64,000 bases of DNA from DATKPC01 sp035524275 (GTDB taxonomy: Bacteria > Pseudomonadota > Gammaproteobacteria > Burkholderiales > Burkholderiaceae_F), in the NCBI GenBank assembly GCA_035524275.1, contig DATKPC010000114.1, positions 20,794 through 84,793 of the forward strand, read 5' to 3'. This document shows, piece after piece, positions 9,175 to 16,430 of the stretch. The position numbers were made by a program, and so were the translations under genes. The first letter of the stretch is position 1, and every line of letters begins with the position of its first letter. Below the pieces are notes generated by a model, which saw only the letters and a list, made by a program, of their open reading frames with translations, did not search any database and was not told the origin of the DNA.

Positions 9175-10059
9175 ATGCCGAACGAACTCGATTTCGTCCT
9201 CAAGAGCCATCCTGGCCGCGTCCGCCCGCTGAACGAGGACGCGATCGGCGCCGACCCGCGCGTCGGTCTCTTCGTCCTCGCCGACGGACTGGGCGGCTAC
9301 AACGCCGGGGAGGTCGCGAGCACGATGGCCGTCAGCATGCTGCTGGCGACGCTATCGGACCGGCTCGGCGACGCCAACGCGGCCGAACGGCCCTTCGATC
9401 CCGGTGCCGAATTGCGCGAGGCGCTGATCGGCATGAATTCGTCGATCTATCGCGCGGCGCTCAACAGTTCCGCGTACGAGGGCATGGCGACGACCGTCGT
9501 CATCGCGTGGTTCCTTGCCGGTCGGCTTTGGGTGGCGCACACCGGCGACTCGAGGCTGTACCTGCTGCGACACAACGCGCTGACGCAGGTGACGCGCGAC
9601 CATTCGTTCTCGCAGGAACTGCTCGACGCCGGGATGGTGACGGAGGAAGAGGCGAGGCTGCTGCCGGCAAAGAACCTCGTCACGCGCGCGCTGGGGGCTG
9701 CCGCGGAAGTCGAGCCGGAAATCCACGACTACGCGATCGAATCGGGCGACCTGTTCCTGCTGTGCTCTGACGGGCTGACCGAGATGGTCTCGCAGCCTGA
9801 AATCGGCCACTTGTTGACGACGGCGGGCACCGATATTCGCGACGCGGCCCGGCGACTCATCGATCTTGCCAACGAGGCGGGCGGTCGTGACAACACGTCG
9901 GTCGTGCTCGTCAGGGTCGGTACGGCGGCCGGCAGCCCGGTCCGTGCCGATGGCGGCGAAAGGCCGGCGACGATCGGCCACGGGCCGACGACGATCGACC
10001 GGTCGATGCTCGATGAGACCGTCCCGCCGGCTTTCGCGCGGATCGACGACGCCGTCTGA
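9175..10059 (+). CDS. PP2C-family serine/threonine protein phosphatase
   Basis: Soluble Mn/Mg-dependent phosphatase of 294 residues removing phosphate from Ser/Thr. The metal-binding PPM motifs are present: GRVRPLNEDA (Asp22), VLADGLGGYNAGEVAS (Asp37-Gly38), WVAHTGDSRLYL, LFLLCSDGLTEMV and GGRDNTSVVLVRV. A 35-residue tail follows the domain. ATG 9175 gives the usual short N-terminus; a GTG at 9142 with GGAG seven bases upstream is an alternative adding 11 residues. It precedes an FHA protein on the same strand. No cognate kinase is in the window, so its substrate is open. Confidence 0.92.
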   Translation: MPNELDFVLKSHPGRVRPLNEDAIGADPRVGLFVLADGLGGYNAGEVASTMAVSMLLATLSDRLGDANAAERPFDPGAELREALIGMNSSIYRAALNSSAYEGMATTVVIAWFLAGRLWVAHTGDSRLYLLRHNALTQVTRDHSFSQELLDAGMVTEEEARLLPAKNLVTRALGAAAEVEPEIHDYAIESGDLFLLCSDGLTEMVSQPEIGHLLTTAGTDIRDAARRLIDLANEAGGRDNTSVVLVRVGTAAGSPVRADGGERPATIGHGPTTIDRSMLDETVPPAFARIDDAV

Positions 10060-10321
10060 TCGCGTCGCGCCGGCCGCCGGTAGCGCGCCCGGCCTTCGCT
10101 TGGCAATCGGCTCGCCGCACTGGCACAATCGGATTTGACATGTGAATCGATCGCGACCCAAGGGAGGCGGCGATTCCGTCGCGACGTGGCGTCCCGGCCG
10201 AAAGAGACAAGCAAACGTTGAGGATCCCTTCCCTTGCGCGGCGCGTAAGGCAAGCGACGGGGACCTGGGATGGAGCGCCGTAGAATCGCTGGGCAGCGTC
10301 GATCGGAGGAAATAAAAGCAA

Positions 10322-11011
10322 ATGCCGCGGCTGGTATTGAGTCTGGACGGTGTCGTGTTGCGCGAGGTGAGCCTGGCAAAGGAGCGCACGACGATCGGCC
10401 GCCGGTCGCACAACGACCTGGTGATCGACAACCTGGCCGTGAGCGGCGAGCACGCGGTGATGGTGCTCAATGGCAGCGAGGTCTATCTCGAGGACCTCGG
10501 ATCGACCAATGGAACGACGGTCAACGGCCAGCCGATCAAGAAGCACCTGCTTCAGAGCGGCGATACCGTCGAGGTCGGGAAGTACCGCCTCAAGTTCTTT
10601 GCCGACGGCGCGACCGGGACGGAGGAGGGCGGCGTCGACATCGACACGTCGCAGCCGCTGCGCCGCGAATACTACGGTCCCGGACCGGCGACGATCCAGG
10701 TTCGCGCGCCGGGCGCGCAACACGACGAGACGCCGCACGGCACCGCGATGATCAAGATCCTCTCGGGTGCCAACGCCGGACGCGAACTCGCGCTCGTGAA
10801 GGCACTCACGACGATCGGTCGACCCGGCCACCAGGTCGCGGTCATCACGCGCCGCCCGACGGGCTACTACATCGCGCACGTCGAGGGCGAGCACTTTCCG
10901 CTGGTCAACGGCCAGAATCTCGGATCGGCCGCGCACCCGCTGAAGGACAAGGACGTGATTGAACTGGCGGGCGTGAAGATGGAATTCACGAATCCGCAAG
11001 CGACGTCGTAA
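10322..11011 (+). CDS. FHA-domain protein (two FHA domains)
   Basis: Cytoplasmic phosphothreonine-reading protein of 229 residues. The first FHA domain (about 20-95) keeps the binding residues: TTIGRRSHNDL, VSGEHAVM and STNGTTVNG. The second (about 140-225) has TTIGRPGHQ but lacks the S-x-x-H element and has only LVNGQ instead of STNGT, so it is probably degenerate or structural. A GGAGG lies 12 bases before the ATG. It follows the PP2C phosphatase by 262 bp, so the pair is probably one Ser/Thr-phosphorylation signalling unit, but its partners are not visible here. Confidence 0.9.
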   Translation: MPRLVLSLDGVVLREVSLAKERTTIGRRSHNDLVIDNLAVSGEHAVMVLNGSEVYLEDLGSTNGTTVNGQPIKKHLLQSGDTVEVGKYRLKFFADGATGTEEGGVDIDTSQPLRREYYGPGPATIQVRAPGAQHDETPHGTAMIKILSGANAGRELALVKALTTIGRPGHQVAVITRRPTGYYIAHVEGEHFPLVNGQNLGSAAHPLKDKDVIELAGVKMEFTNPQATS

Positions 11012-11354
11012 ACCAGCCTTCTGACCAGAACGCTGACATCGCGTCGGCGACCGCGTAACGCATTGCGCGGGAAGTAGTTCCCTCGGGTCTATCGCGACCA
11101 GCCGAATGCCCGATGCCGTTCGGCGTCGGGCGCCACGCGTTCGTCCTGCCGGCGCGCCCGGACCACACCCCAGGGTGTGCCCCCAGGTCCCGTTCCCCGT
11201 ACGGCCCCCCTTGGCGCGGCAGGAACCTCCCTTCGAATCGCCTTCTTTCCTCCATTACGCAAATGCGTGGCACGAATTATGATTGCGCCACCTGCGAATT
11301 CTCGCGTAGCCGATCCAGGCTGCTTGGCGGATGGAAGGGTCCAGGGGTTGACGC
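11012..11354. other. Intergenic region upstream of the first pilin
   Basis: 343 bp without a gene between the FHA gene and the first pilin. No terminator follows the FHA gene. The only recognisable element is the sigma-54-like promoter at 11268-11283; the direct repeats found before the second pilin are absent. Confidence 0.6.
11268..11283 (+). promoter_or_regulatory. Candidate sigma-54 promoter of the first pilin
   Basis: TGGCACGAATTATGAT has a perfect -24 element (TGGCACG). The -12 element reads ATGAT against TTGCW, so the G is kept but the C is not. It lies 72 bp before the pilin ATG. Type IV pilin genes are classically RpoN/PilR-dependent. Confidence 0.5.
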
Positions 11355-11876
11355 ATGCAAGGCACTCGAAATTCGACGAATGCACGCGGTTTCACGCTGA
11401 TCGAGCTGATGATCGTCGTCGCGATCATCGGGATCCTCGCCGCGATCGCGATTCCGCAGTACCAGCAATACACGATCCGCGCGCGGGTGGCCGAGGGCCT
11501 GGCACTTTCCGAACCGGCGCGGGATACGGTGTCCGACATGCTCTACACCGGCAACCCGCAGGCGGCGCCCACGGGCTATGCGACCGGGTGGGTGGCACCG
11601 AACGCGACGCAGAACGTCGCCTCGGTCGCGCTCGACGGCACCGAGGGGATCATCACGATCACGTACTCGGCGGTGATCAACGGTTATACGCTGACGATGA
11701 CGCCGTATACGGGAGGTCTGACGGCGCCGACGAAACTTCCGGTCGGTACCGCCAATTTCGTACCGCCGACGGATTCCATCTCCTGGCAGTGCCGCGCTGC
11801 CAACTCCACATTGATCGCGCCCGGCAGTGCCGCCGGGACATTGCCGCCGCAGTACGCGCCCGCCAACTGCCGCTGA
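11355..11876 (+). CDS. pilA: Type IVa pilin, first of two tandem paralogues
   Basis: Pilus subunit of 173 residues. A 12-residue leader ends in Gly before the prepilin-peptidase site RG|FTLIELMIVV, with Glu5 of the mature protein present and the hydrophobic N-terminal helix following. Two C-terminal cysteines (WQCRAANS and PANCR) should form the D-region disulfide. The processed protein is exported to the inner membrane and assembled into pili. It is very similar to the next pilin at both ends, with the middle more diverged. A strong bidirectional terminator follows, so it is transcribed separately. Confidence 0.95.
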   Translation: MQGTRNSTNARGFTLIELMIVVAIIGILAAIAIPQYQQYTIRARVAEGLALSEPARDTVSDMLYTGNPQAAPTGYATGWVAPNATQNVASVALDGTEGIITITYSAVINGYTLTMTPYTGGLTAPTKLPVGTANFVPPTDSISWQCRAANSTLIAPGSAAGTLPPQYAPANCR

Positions 11877-11905
11877 AGCGCACGCCGAAACAAGGTTTTC
11901 TTAAA

Positions 11906-11934
11906 GAAAACAGGGGCTTGAAGCCCCTGTTTTC
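11906..11934 (+). terminator. Terminator after the first pilin
   Basis: A 12-bp perfect stem (11906-11917 with 11923-11934) with loop TTGAA has flanking A and T tracts on both sides. It can work in either direction and lies 29 bp after the pilin stop. Confidence 0.9.
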
Positions 11935-12034
11935 ATTCGGCCGGCGATCCGGGACGGCCGATTCGCGAAACATCGTCGGGCCGGTGACGCGTGACATAAG
12001 CCGGGGCACACATGACGAACCTCGTCAGCCCGTG

Positions 12035-12090
12035 GCCCAAAAATGTCAATCCTTCGGGCGCCGAGCGCGGAAATAGCCCAAAAACGTCAA
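12035..12090 (+). promoter_or_regulatory. Direct repeats, candidate PilR/enhancer sites
   Basis: GCCCAAAAATGTCAA (12035-12049) and GCCCAAAAACGTCAA (12076-12090) differ at one base and start 41 bp apart, close to four helical turns. They end 61 and 20 bp before the -24 box of the second pilin, a suitable place for a sigma-54 activator such as PilR. Confidence 0.5.
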
Positions 12091-12110
12091 CCGAGGGCGT
12101 CCCAAGGATA

Positions 12111-12126
12111 TGGCACGGAATTTGGG
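12111..12126 (+). promoter_or_regulatory. Candidate sigma-54 promoter of the second pilin
   Basis: TGGCACGGAATTTGGG has a perfect -24 (TGGCACG), correct spacing and a -12 of TTGG against TTGC. Transcription would start near 12137, about 80 nt before the ATG. Confidence 0.6.
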
Positions 12127-12217
12127 TCTGTTTCGGCATCGGCATCCAGCCGTAAGCCCGTAAGCCGGTGAACCGGTAAGCCCAATGGGCCTCACCATCG
12201 ATATGGAGTCTCTCGAC

Positions 12218-12739
12218 ATGCTGCAAGCTCAAGCCCGCCGCGCGATGCGCGGTTTCACCCTGATCGAACTCATGATCGTGGTGGCGATCATCGGCATTCT
12301 CGCCGCCATCGCGATTCCGCAGTACCAGCAGTACACGATCCGCGCCCGCGTGTCGGAAGGTCTGTCGCTCGCCGACGCCGCGAAGACGAACGTCGCCGAC
12401 GTGCTGGCCAACGGCAACCCGCAAGCTGCCGCGACCGGTTACGCGACCGGCTACGTCGCCCCGAATACGACGCAAAACGTGACGGGCATCGCCGTCGACG
12501 CCGCCGAAGGCTACATCACGATCACCTACTCGGTGAACGCGGGCAACGGCACGCTGACGCTCAACCCGTACACCGGTGGTACGGCTGCCGCGGCGAAGCT
12601 GCCGGTTGGCACGGCCGCGTTCACGCCGCCGACCGACGCGCTGTCGTGGCAGTGCCGCGCCGCCGGCTCGGCGCTGATCGCGCCGGGTAGCGCTGCGGGC
12701 ACGCTGCTGGCCCAGTACGCTCCGGCGAACTGCCGCTAA
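12218..12739 (+). CDS. pilA: Type IVa pilin, second tandem paralogue (probable major pilin)
   Basis: 173-residue prepilin. The chosen ATG at 12218 has GGAG nine bases upstream and gives a 12-residue leader ending RG|FTLIELMIVVAIIGIL; upstream ATGs at 12185 and 12203 would give overlong leaders. Mature Glu5, the IPQYQQYTIRARV helix, and two C-terminal cysteines (WQCRAAGS, PANCR) are present. The central region is rich in Gly, Thr and Ala. It has its own sigma-54-type promoter with upstream direct repeats and a strong terminator, so it is a monocistronic, activator-dependent gene, which fits a major pilin. Pilus assembly genes are not in the window. Confidence 0.95.
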   Translation: MLQAQARRAMRGFTLIELMIVVAIIGILAAIAIPQYQQYTIRARVSEGLSLADAAKTNVADVLANGNPQAAATGYATGYVAPNTTQNVTGIAVDAAEGYITITYSVNAGNGTLTLNPYTGGTAAAAKLPVGTAAFTPPTDALSWQCRAAGSALIAPGSAAGTLLAQYAPANCR

Positions 12740-12860
12740 GCGCAAGGTTCAAGGCGTCGGGCAGCGCAGGTCCCTCAACGTGCGGAAGTTGACGTCGGGA
12801 CCGACCGCCGAACGCGACGCCAAGATGGGCTGAGTCTGTTTTTGATCTGCAGCTCGTAAC

Positions 12861-12892
12861 CCCGGGGGCCTTGTGCCCCCGGGTCGTTTTTT
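12861..12892 (+). terminator. Rho-independent terminator after the second pilin
   Basis: Perfect 9-bp stem CCCGGGGGC/GCCCCCGGG (12861-12869 with 12875-12883) with loop CTTGT is followed by TCG and six T residues. It lies 120 bp after the pilin stop and 28 bp before the next start codon. Confidence 0.9.
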
Positions 12893-12919
12893 CCTTACCC
12901 GATTCCGAAGCCTCCGGCC

Positions 12920-13702
12920 ATGTCGAACGATGTCCCGGCGGCGCGATCCCGGCGTCTCGCCGTTCGTGCCCAGGCTGCATCCATCCACCTCGGCGCCAGC
13001 GCGATCCTCGCGACGCTGATCGTCGTGCTGATCGCCTTCGTCTGGTATCCGTCGCCTTATTTCCGCCTCGCAGGCGGCCGCGACCTGTTCCTCCTGATCA
13101 CCGGTTGCGATCTCGTCCTGGGGCCCCTGCTGACGCTCGTCATCTTCGACGTGCGCAAGCCCCGCGGCGAACTGGTGCGCGACGTCGCCGTCATCGCGAT
13201 GCTGCAACTGGCGGCGATGTCCTATGGCCTGTGGACGATGCTGCAGGCGCGCCCGGCGTTCATCGTCTACAACGTCGGCCAGTTCAACGTGGCGCTCGCC
13301 AACGAGATCGCGGCGGAAAACGAAGCCGGCGCTGCGCCCGCGTTGCCATGGTCCGGTCCGAAAGTGGTCGCCGCGAAACTGCCCGACGACCCGCGCGAAC
13401 GCACTCGTATCACGTTCTCCGCCATCGAGGGCCGGGGCGACATCTTCCAGATGCCGAAGTACTACGTCCCCTATGCGTCGCTCGTCGACGACATCCGCAA
13501 TCACGCCCGGACGGCCGAGGAACTCGCCGCCGCCATGCACCGCCCCGCGGAGGACATCGCGCGCGCCGTCGCATCGGCATCGATCCCTGCCGGCATCGAC
13601 GCCGGCTACTTGCCGCTCGTCGTCCGCTTTCACACCGCCATCGCCATCATCGATCGCCAGACAGGCCGATTCCTGGGCGCCGCCACATTGCAGGATTCCT
13701 AG
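12920..13702 (+). CDS. TfpX/TfpZ-family type IV pilin accessory protein
   Basis: Inner-membrane protein of 260 residues. Hydrophobic segments lie near 25-47 (SAILATLIVVLIAFVWYP), 55-80 (RDLFLLITGCDLVLGPLLTLVIF) and 92-110, then a soluble C-terminal domain of about 150 residues. The FRLAGGRDLFLLITGCDLVLGPLLT stretch (broken by the membrane) is characteristic of TfpX/TfpZ. In Pseudomonas such genes sit next to particular pilin alleles and promote pilin assembly or stability. The position immediately after the pilin terminator agrees with a pilin-specific chaperone role. Confidence 0.85.
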   Translation: MSNDVPAARSRRLAVRAQAASIHLGASAILATLIVVLIAFVWYPSPYFRLAGGRDLFLLITGCDLVLGPLLTLVIFDVRKPRGELVRDVAVIAMLQLAAMSYGLWTMLQARPAFIVYNVGQFNVALANEIAAENEAGAAPALPWSGPKVVAAKLPDDPRERTRITFSAIEGRGDIFQMPKYYVPYASLVDDIRNHARTAEELAAAMHRPAEDIARAVASASIPAGIDAGYLPLVVRFHTAIAIIDRQTGRFLGAATLQDS

Positions 13703-13727
13703 TCTCGAGCGAACGGCGAGCGCTTTG

Positions 13728-13832
13728 GCGCTTGGCGGGGTCAGAGCGTGCAATGTCGCGTTAGCGAATTGCGCGCTTGGCGGGGTCAGACGAGCACAGA
13801 CTCAAACGCGACAGTGCACGCTCTGACCCCGC
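13728..13832. repeat. GGGGTCAGA repeat cluster with inverted arms
   Basis: An 18-bp direct repeat starting GCGCTTGGCGGGG occurs at 13728-13745 and 13773-13790. An 18-bp perfect inverted repeat pairs 13735-13752 with 13815-13832. The GGGGTCAGAG...CTCTGACCCC motif resembles REP-like repeats associated in proteobacteria with IS200-like RAYT transposases; no transposase is present here. Confidence 0.65.
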
Positions 13833-13861
13833 GCGGGAAGGAGAGCGGTTATGCTTTTGCG

Positions 13862-14350
13862 ATGTCCCAGGCCGACGACGCCAAGGCAATGCTGCGGGTG
13901 CTCCTGCTCGGGCGAAAGGCTGCCGCGCTGGGGACGGTCGACGGCGGACGTCCATTTGTCTCGATGACGCCGTATGCGATCGACGATCGCACCGGCACCC
14001 TCTTGATCCTCGTGAGCAGCCTGGCCGCGCACACGCGTAACCTGCGCGCGAACCGCGGCGTTTCGATCCTGGTCATGCAGGCTGAGGACGAGGCTCCGTC
14101 GACGCACGAAATCGCGCGGGCGACGATCGATGCGGAGGCCGTGCCGATCGAGCGGGGCACCGCGGAACAGCTTGCGGCGCGCGACGCTTACCTCGCGCGC
14201 TTTCCGGAGGCCGAGCCGCTCACCGGATTCGGAGACTTCTCGTTCTTTGCGCTGCGTCCGCTCGGCGCCCGCGTTGTCGCAGGATTCGCGCGGGCCAGGA
14301 CGCTGGATGCGGACGAGGTGGCCGAGGCAATCCGTTGCACGAGCGCATGA
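13862..14350 (+). CDS. Pyridoxamine-5'-phosphate-oxidase-like (HugZ-type) flavoprotein
   Basis: Soluble split-barrel protein of 162 residues. The N-terminal part (AMLRVLLLGRKAAALGTVDGGRPFVSMTPYAIDD, in two blocks) and SSLAAHTRNLRANRGVSILV match the flavin-binding PNPOx-like domain of the HugZ family, but the DUF2470 heme-binding C-terminal domain of HugZ is absent. FMN or heme binding is inferred from the fold and the reaction is unknown. ATG 13862 begins MSQADDAKAMLR; the longer reading frame upstream runs through the repeat cluster and is not credible. It converges on the Uma2 gene with a 21-bp gap. Confidence 0.8.
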   Translation: MSQADDAKAMLRVLLLGRKAAALGTVDGGRPFVSMTPYAIDDRTGTLLILVSSLAAHTRNLRANRGVSILVMQAEDEAPSTHEIARATIDAEAVPIERGTAEQLAARDAYLARFPEAEPLTGFGDFSFFALRPLGARVVAGFARARTLDADEVAEAIRCTSA

Positions 14351-14371
14351 CGCGCCCGGCCGCGGTGCCCG

Positions 14372-14917
14372 TCAAAGTGGATAACTGTCGTCCGGCAGCC
14401 GCAGCCGCAGGCCAAGCGCACTTTCCGAGCGTTCGCCTTCCGCTCCGAAATAGCGGATCCGCCCGCTGAGCTCGACGAGGATCACCTCGCGCGAACCCGC
14501 CGCCAGGTAGGCGGCCAGCTTTTCGTTGAGTTCCCGCCGCGTGTTCGATTCGGACTGCACTTCGATGCAGATGTCGGGCGCGACCCGCTGCGGATCGTCG
14601 TTTGCGTAGCGAGGACTCCACACCACATCGGGAATGAAGACGCCGGACCGTGTCAGCACGCCGACGCCAGGAAGAGACTCGCCGCCAAGCTCCCGATCCA
14701 GCTGCCGCATGAAGGACGCAACTATTCGCTGATGCGCTGTCTTTGGCGGCGTCATCGGGAGGATGTCGCCGTAGGCGTCGAGTTCGAATCGCTCCGGCGA
14801 GCGTGGATCGCCGAGCAGGGTCCGCCAGCGCTGAGCCAGTTCCTCGGCGGGCAACGGCGCGAAGGCGACCCCCCATGGGGACGCGATGGACGGGCGCAAG
14901 TCAGGTGCGGACGACAT
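14372..14917 (-). CDS. Uma2-family (DUF820) endonuclease-like protein
   Basis: 181-residue member of the PD-(D/E)XK superfamily. The catalytic pattern is visible as GVFIPDVVWSP followed by APDICIEVQSESNTRRELNEKLAAY, giving Asp, Glu-x-Gln and a downstream Lys. The family is abundant in cyanobacteria and scattered in other bacteria, often linked to mobile DNA, but its function is unproven. No partner gene is adjacent: the neighbours are an unrelated convergent flavoprotein and a small lipoprotein gene. Confidence 0.85.
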   Translation of the reverse strand: MSSAPDLRPSIASPWGVAFAPLPAEELAQRWRTLLGDPRSPERFELDAYGDILPMTPPKTAHQRIVASFMRQLDRELGGESLPGVGVLTRSGVFIPDVVWSPRYANDDPQRVAPDICIEVQSESNTRRELNEKLAAYLAAGSREVILVELSGRIRYFGAEGERSESALGLRLRLPDDSYPL

Positions 14918-15016
14918 GGCGATTTGACGGGTGTGCGGGGCACTCCCGTATTCAAGCCGAGTATAGGCCGCGCGTAGCGCGGGAAGGACGCTGACGCTGA
15001 CGCCGGCGACGCGGCG

Positions 15017-15253
15017 CTATTTGCCCCCGTCCTTGTCCACGGCATCCAGCGCTTGCTGGCGCGCCTTCGTCGCGGCGTCGATGTCCCGGCGCACTTTTTC
15101 TTCCAATGCTTTGGCGTCCTCGGCCTGCTTGCTCGCGGCCGCCGCATTCGCGCCGGCTGTCGTCGCGACGCCGGCATCGCAGGCGGCAAGCACCGCCGTC
15201 GCCGCGACGGCAACGGCCACGACAGCCTTCGTTCGACGCCCAGAGCCTGTCAT
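15017..15253 (-). CDS. Small putative lipoprotein
   Basis: 78-residue protein with a basic start (GSGRRTK), a hydrophobic segment and a lipobox-like VLAAC with Cys25, so probably exported and lipidated. The mature part is Ala-rich and likely helical (SKQAEDAKALEEKVRRDIDA, broken from its neighbours), ending KDGGK. ATG 15253 was chosen because it places a standard signal at the N-terminus. It begins 7 bp after the mnmA stop, so it is the third gene of nudJ-mnmA-lipoprotein. No function can be assigned. Confidence 0.6.
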   Translation of the reverse strand: MTGSGRRTKAVVAVAVAATAVLAACDAGVATTAGANAAAASKQAEDAKALEEKVRRDIDAATKARQQALDAVDKDGGK

Positions 15254-15260
15254 GCGCGGT

Positions 15261-16430
15261 TCACGCTGCGGCGCGCGGCGAATCAACCGTCGACGCCGGC
15301 GAGTCGACCTCCGCCGCCGCCCCGTCGCCCGCGTCCGACGACTCGATGATCGCGCCGCCCAAGCAGACCTCGCCGTCGTAGAGCACCGCCGACTGTCCCG
15401 GCGTCACGGCCCATTGCGCCTCCCCGAACGCCAGTTCCAGCGCGCGGCCGTCGCCCCGGACGACGACGCAGCCCGAGTCCTGCTGCCGATAGCGCGTCTT
15501 CGCGCCGAACGCCGCGCCGCTCCGCGGAGCAGCACCGGCAACCCACGACGCGTCGACCGCGACGAGCCGCCGCGACATCAGCCACGGATGATCGTGCCCC
15601 TGCACGATCCACAGCGTATTGCTCGCCGGGTCCTTGCGCGCGACGAACCACGGCTCGCCGGTACCGTCGCGCCGGCCGCCGACGCCGATCCCCTTGCGCT
15701 GGCCCAGCGTGTAGAACGCGAGCCCCACGTGTTCGCCGATCTTCCTGCCCTGCGGCGAGCCGTCGGGCGTCCGGATCAGCCCCGGACGCGTCGGCAGGTA
15801 GCGGTTCAGGAACTCGCGGAACGGCCGCTCGCCGATGAAGCAGATCCCGGTCGAATCGCGCTTCGTCGCATTCGGCAACCCGATCTCCGCGGCAATGCGC
15901 CGCACCGCCGACTTGTGCAGGTGCCCGATCGGGAACATCGACCGCGCGAGCTGCGCCTGGTCGAGCCGATGCAGGAAGTAGCTCTGGTCCTTGCCCGGGT
16001 CGACGCCTCGCAGCAGCGCGAAGCGTCCGCCGGGCTCCTCGCGCACCCGGGCGTAGTGCCCGGTCGCGATGCGCCGGGCACCCAGCCGCAAAGCATGGTC
16101 CAGGAAGGCCTTGAACTTGATCTCCGCGTTGCACAGCACGTCCGGATTCGGCGTGCGCCCGGCGCCGTATTCGCGCAGGAACTCGGCGAACACGCGCTCG
16201 CGATACTCGGCGGCGAAATTCACCGCCTCCAGCTCGATGCCGACGACATCGGCGACGGCCGCCGCATCGATCAGGTCCTGTCGCGTCGAGCAGTATTCGT
16301 CATCGTCGTCGTCCTCCCAGTTCTTCATGAAGAGTCCGACGACTTCGTGCCCCTGCTGCTTCAGCAGGTACGCGGTGACCGCGGAATCCACGCCGCCCGA
16401 CAGCCCGACGACGACACGCTCGCGTTTCAT
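15261..16430 (-). CDS. mnmA: MnmA, tRNA-specific 2-thiouridylase
   Basis: Cytoplasmic ATP-dependent enzyme that thiolates U34 of tRNA-Lys, -Glu and -Gln. The PP-loop VVVGLSGGVDSAVTAYLL is at residues 5-22; the catalytic cysteines are in NPDVLCNAEIKF and DSTGICFIGERPF. Length 389, slightly above the usual 360-370 because of a short Ala/Asp/Ser-rich C-terminal tail. Its ATG overlaps the nudJ stop (ATGA), and nudJ-mnmA order is the same as in E. coli. Confidence 0.97.
   Translation of the reverse strand: MKRERVVVGLSGGVDSAVTAYLLKQQGHEVVGLFMKNWEDDDDDEYCSTRQDLIDAAAVADVVGIELEAVNFAAEYRERVFAEFLREYGAGRTPNPDVLCNAEIKFKAFLDHALRLGARRIATGHYARVREEPGGRFALLRGVDPGKDQSYFLHRLDQAQLARSMFPIGHLHKSAVRRIAAEIGLPNATKRDSTGICFIGERPFREFLNRYLPTRPGLIRTPDGSPQGRKIGEHVGLAFYTLGQRKGIGVGGRRDGTGEPWFVARKDPASNTLWIVQGHDHPWLMSRRLVAVDASWVAGAAPRSGAAFGAKTRYRQQDSGCVVVRGDGRALELAFGEAQWAVTPGQSAVLYDGEVCLGGAIIESSDAGDGAAAEVDSPASTVDSPRAAA

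Larger units (their letters stand above)
11877..12217. other. Intergenic region between the two pilins
   Basis: 341 bp holding the terminator of the first pilin (11906-11934), two 15-bp direct repeats (12035-12090), a sigma-54-type promoter (12111-12126) and an 80-90 nt leader to the second pilin. No other open frame looks real here. Confidence 0.65.

Noticed and set aside
10101..10115. TGGCAATCGGCTCGC, sigma-54-like spacing upstream of the FHA gene
   Set aside because: -24 and -12 spacing fits but the rest is poor and it lies over 200 bp from the gene; likely chance in GC-rich DNA.
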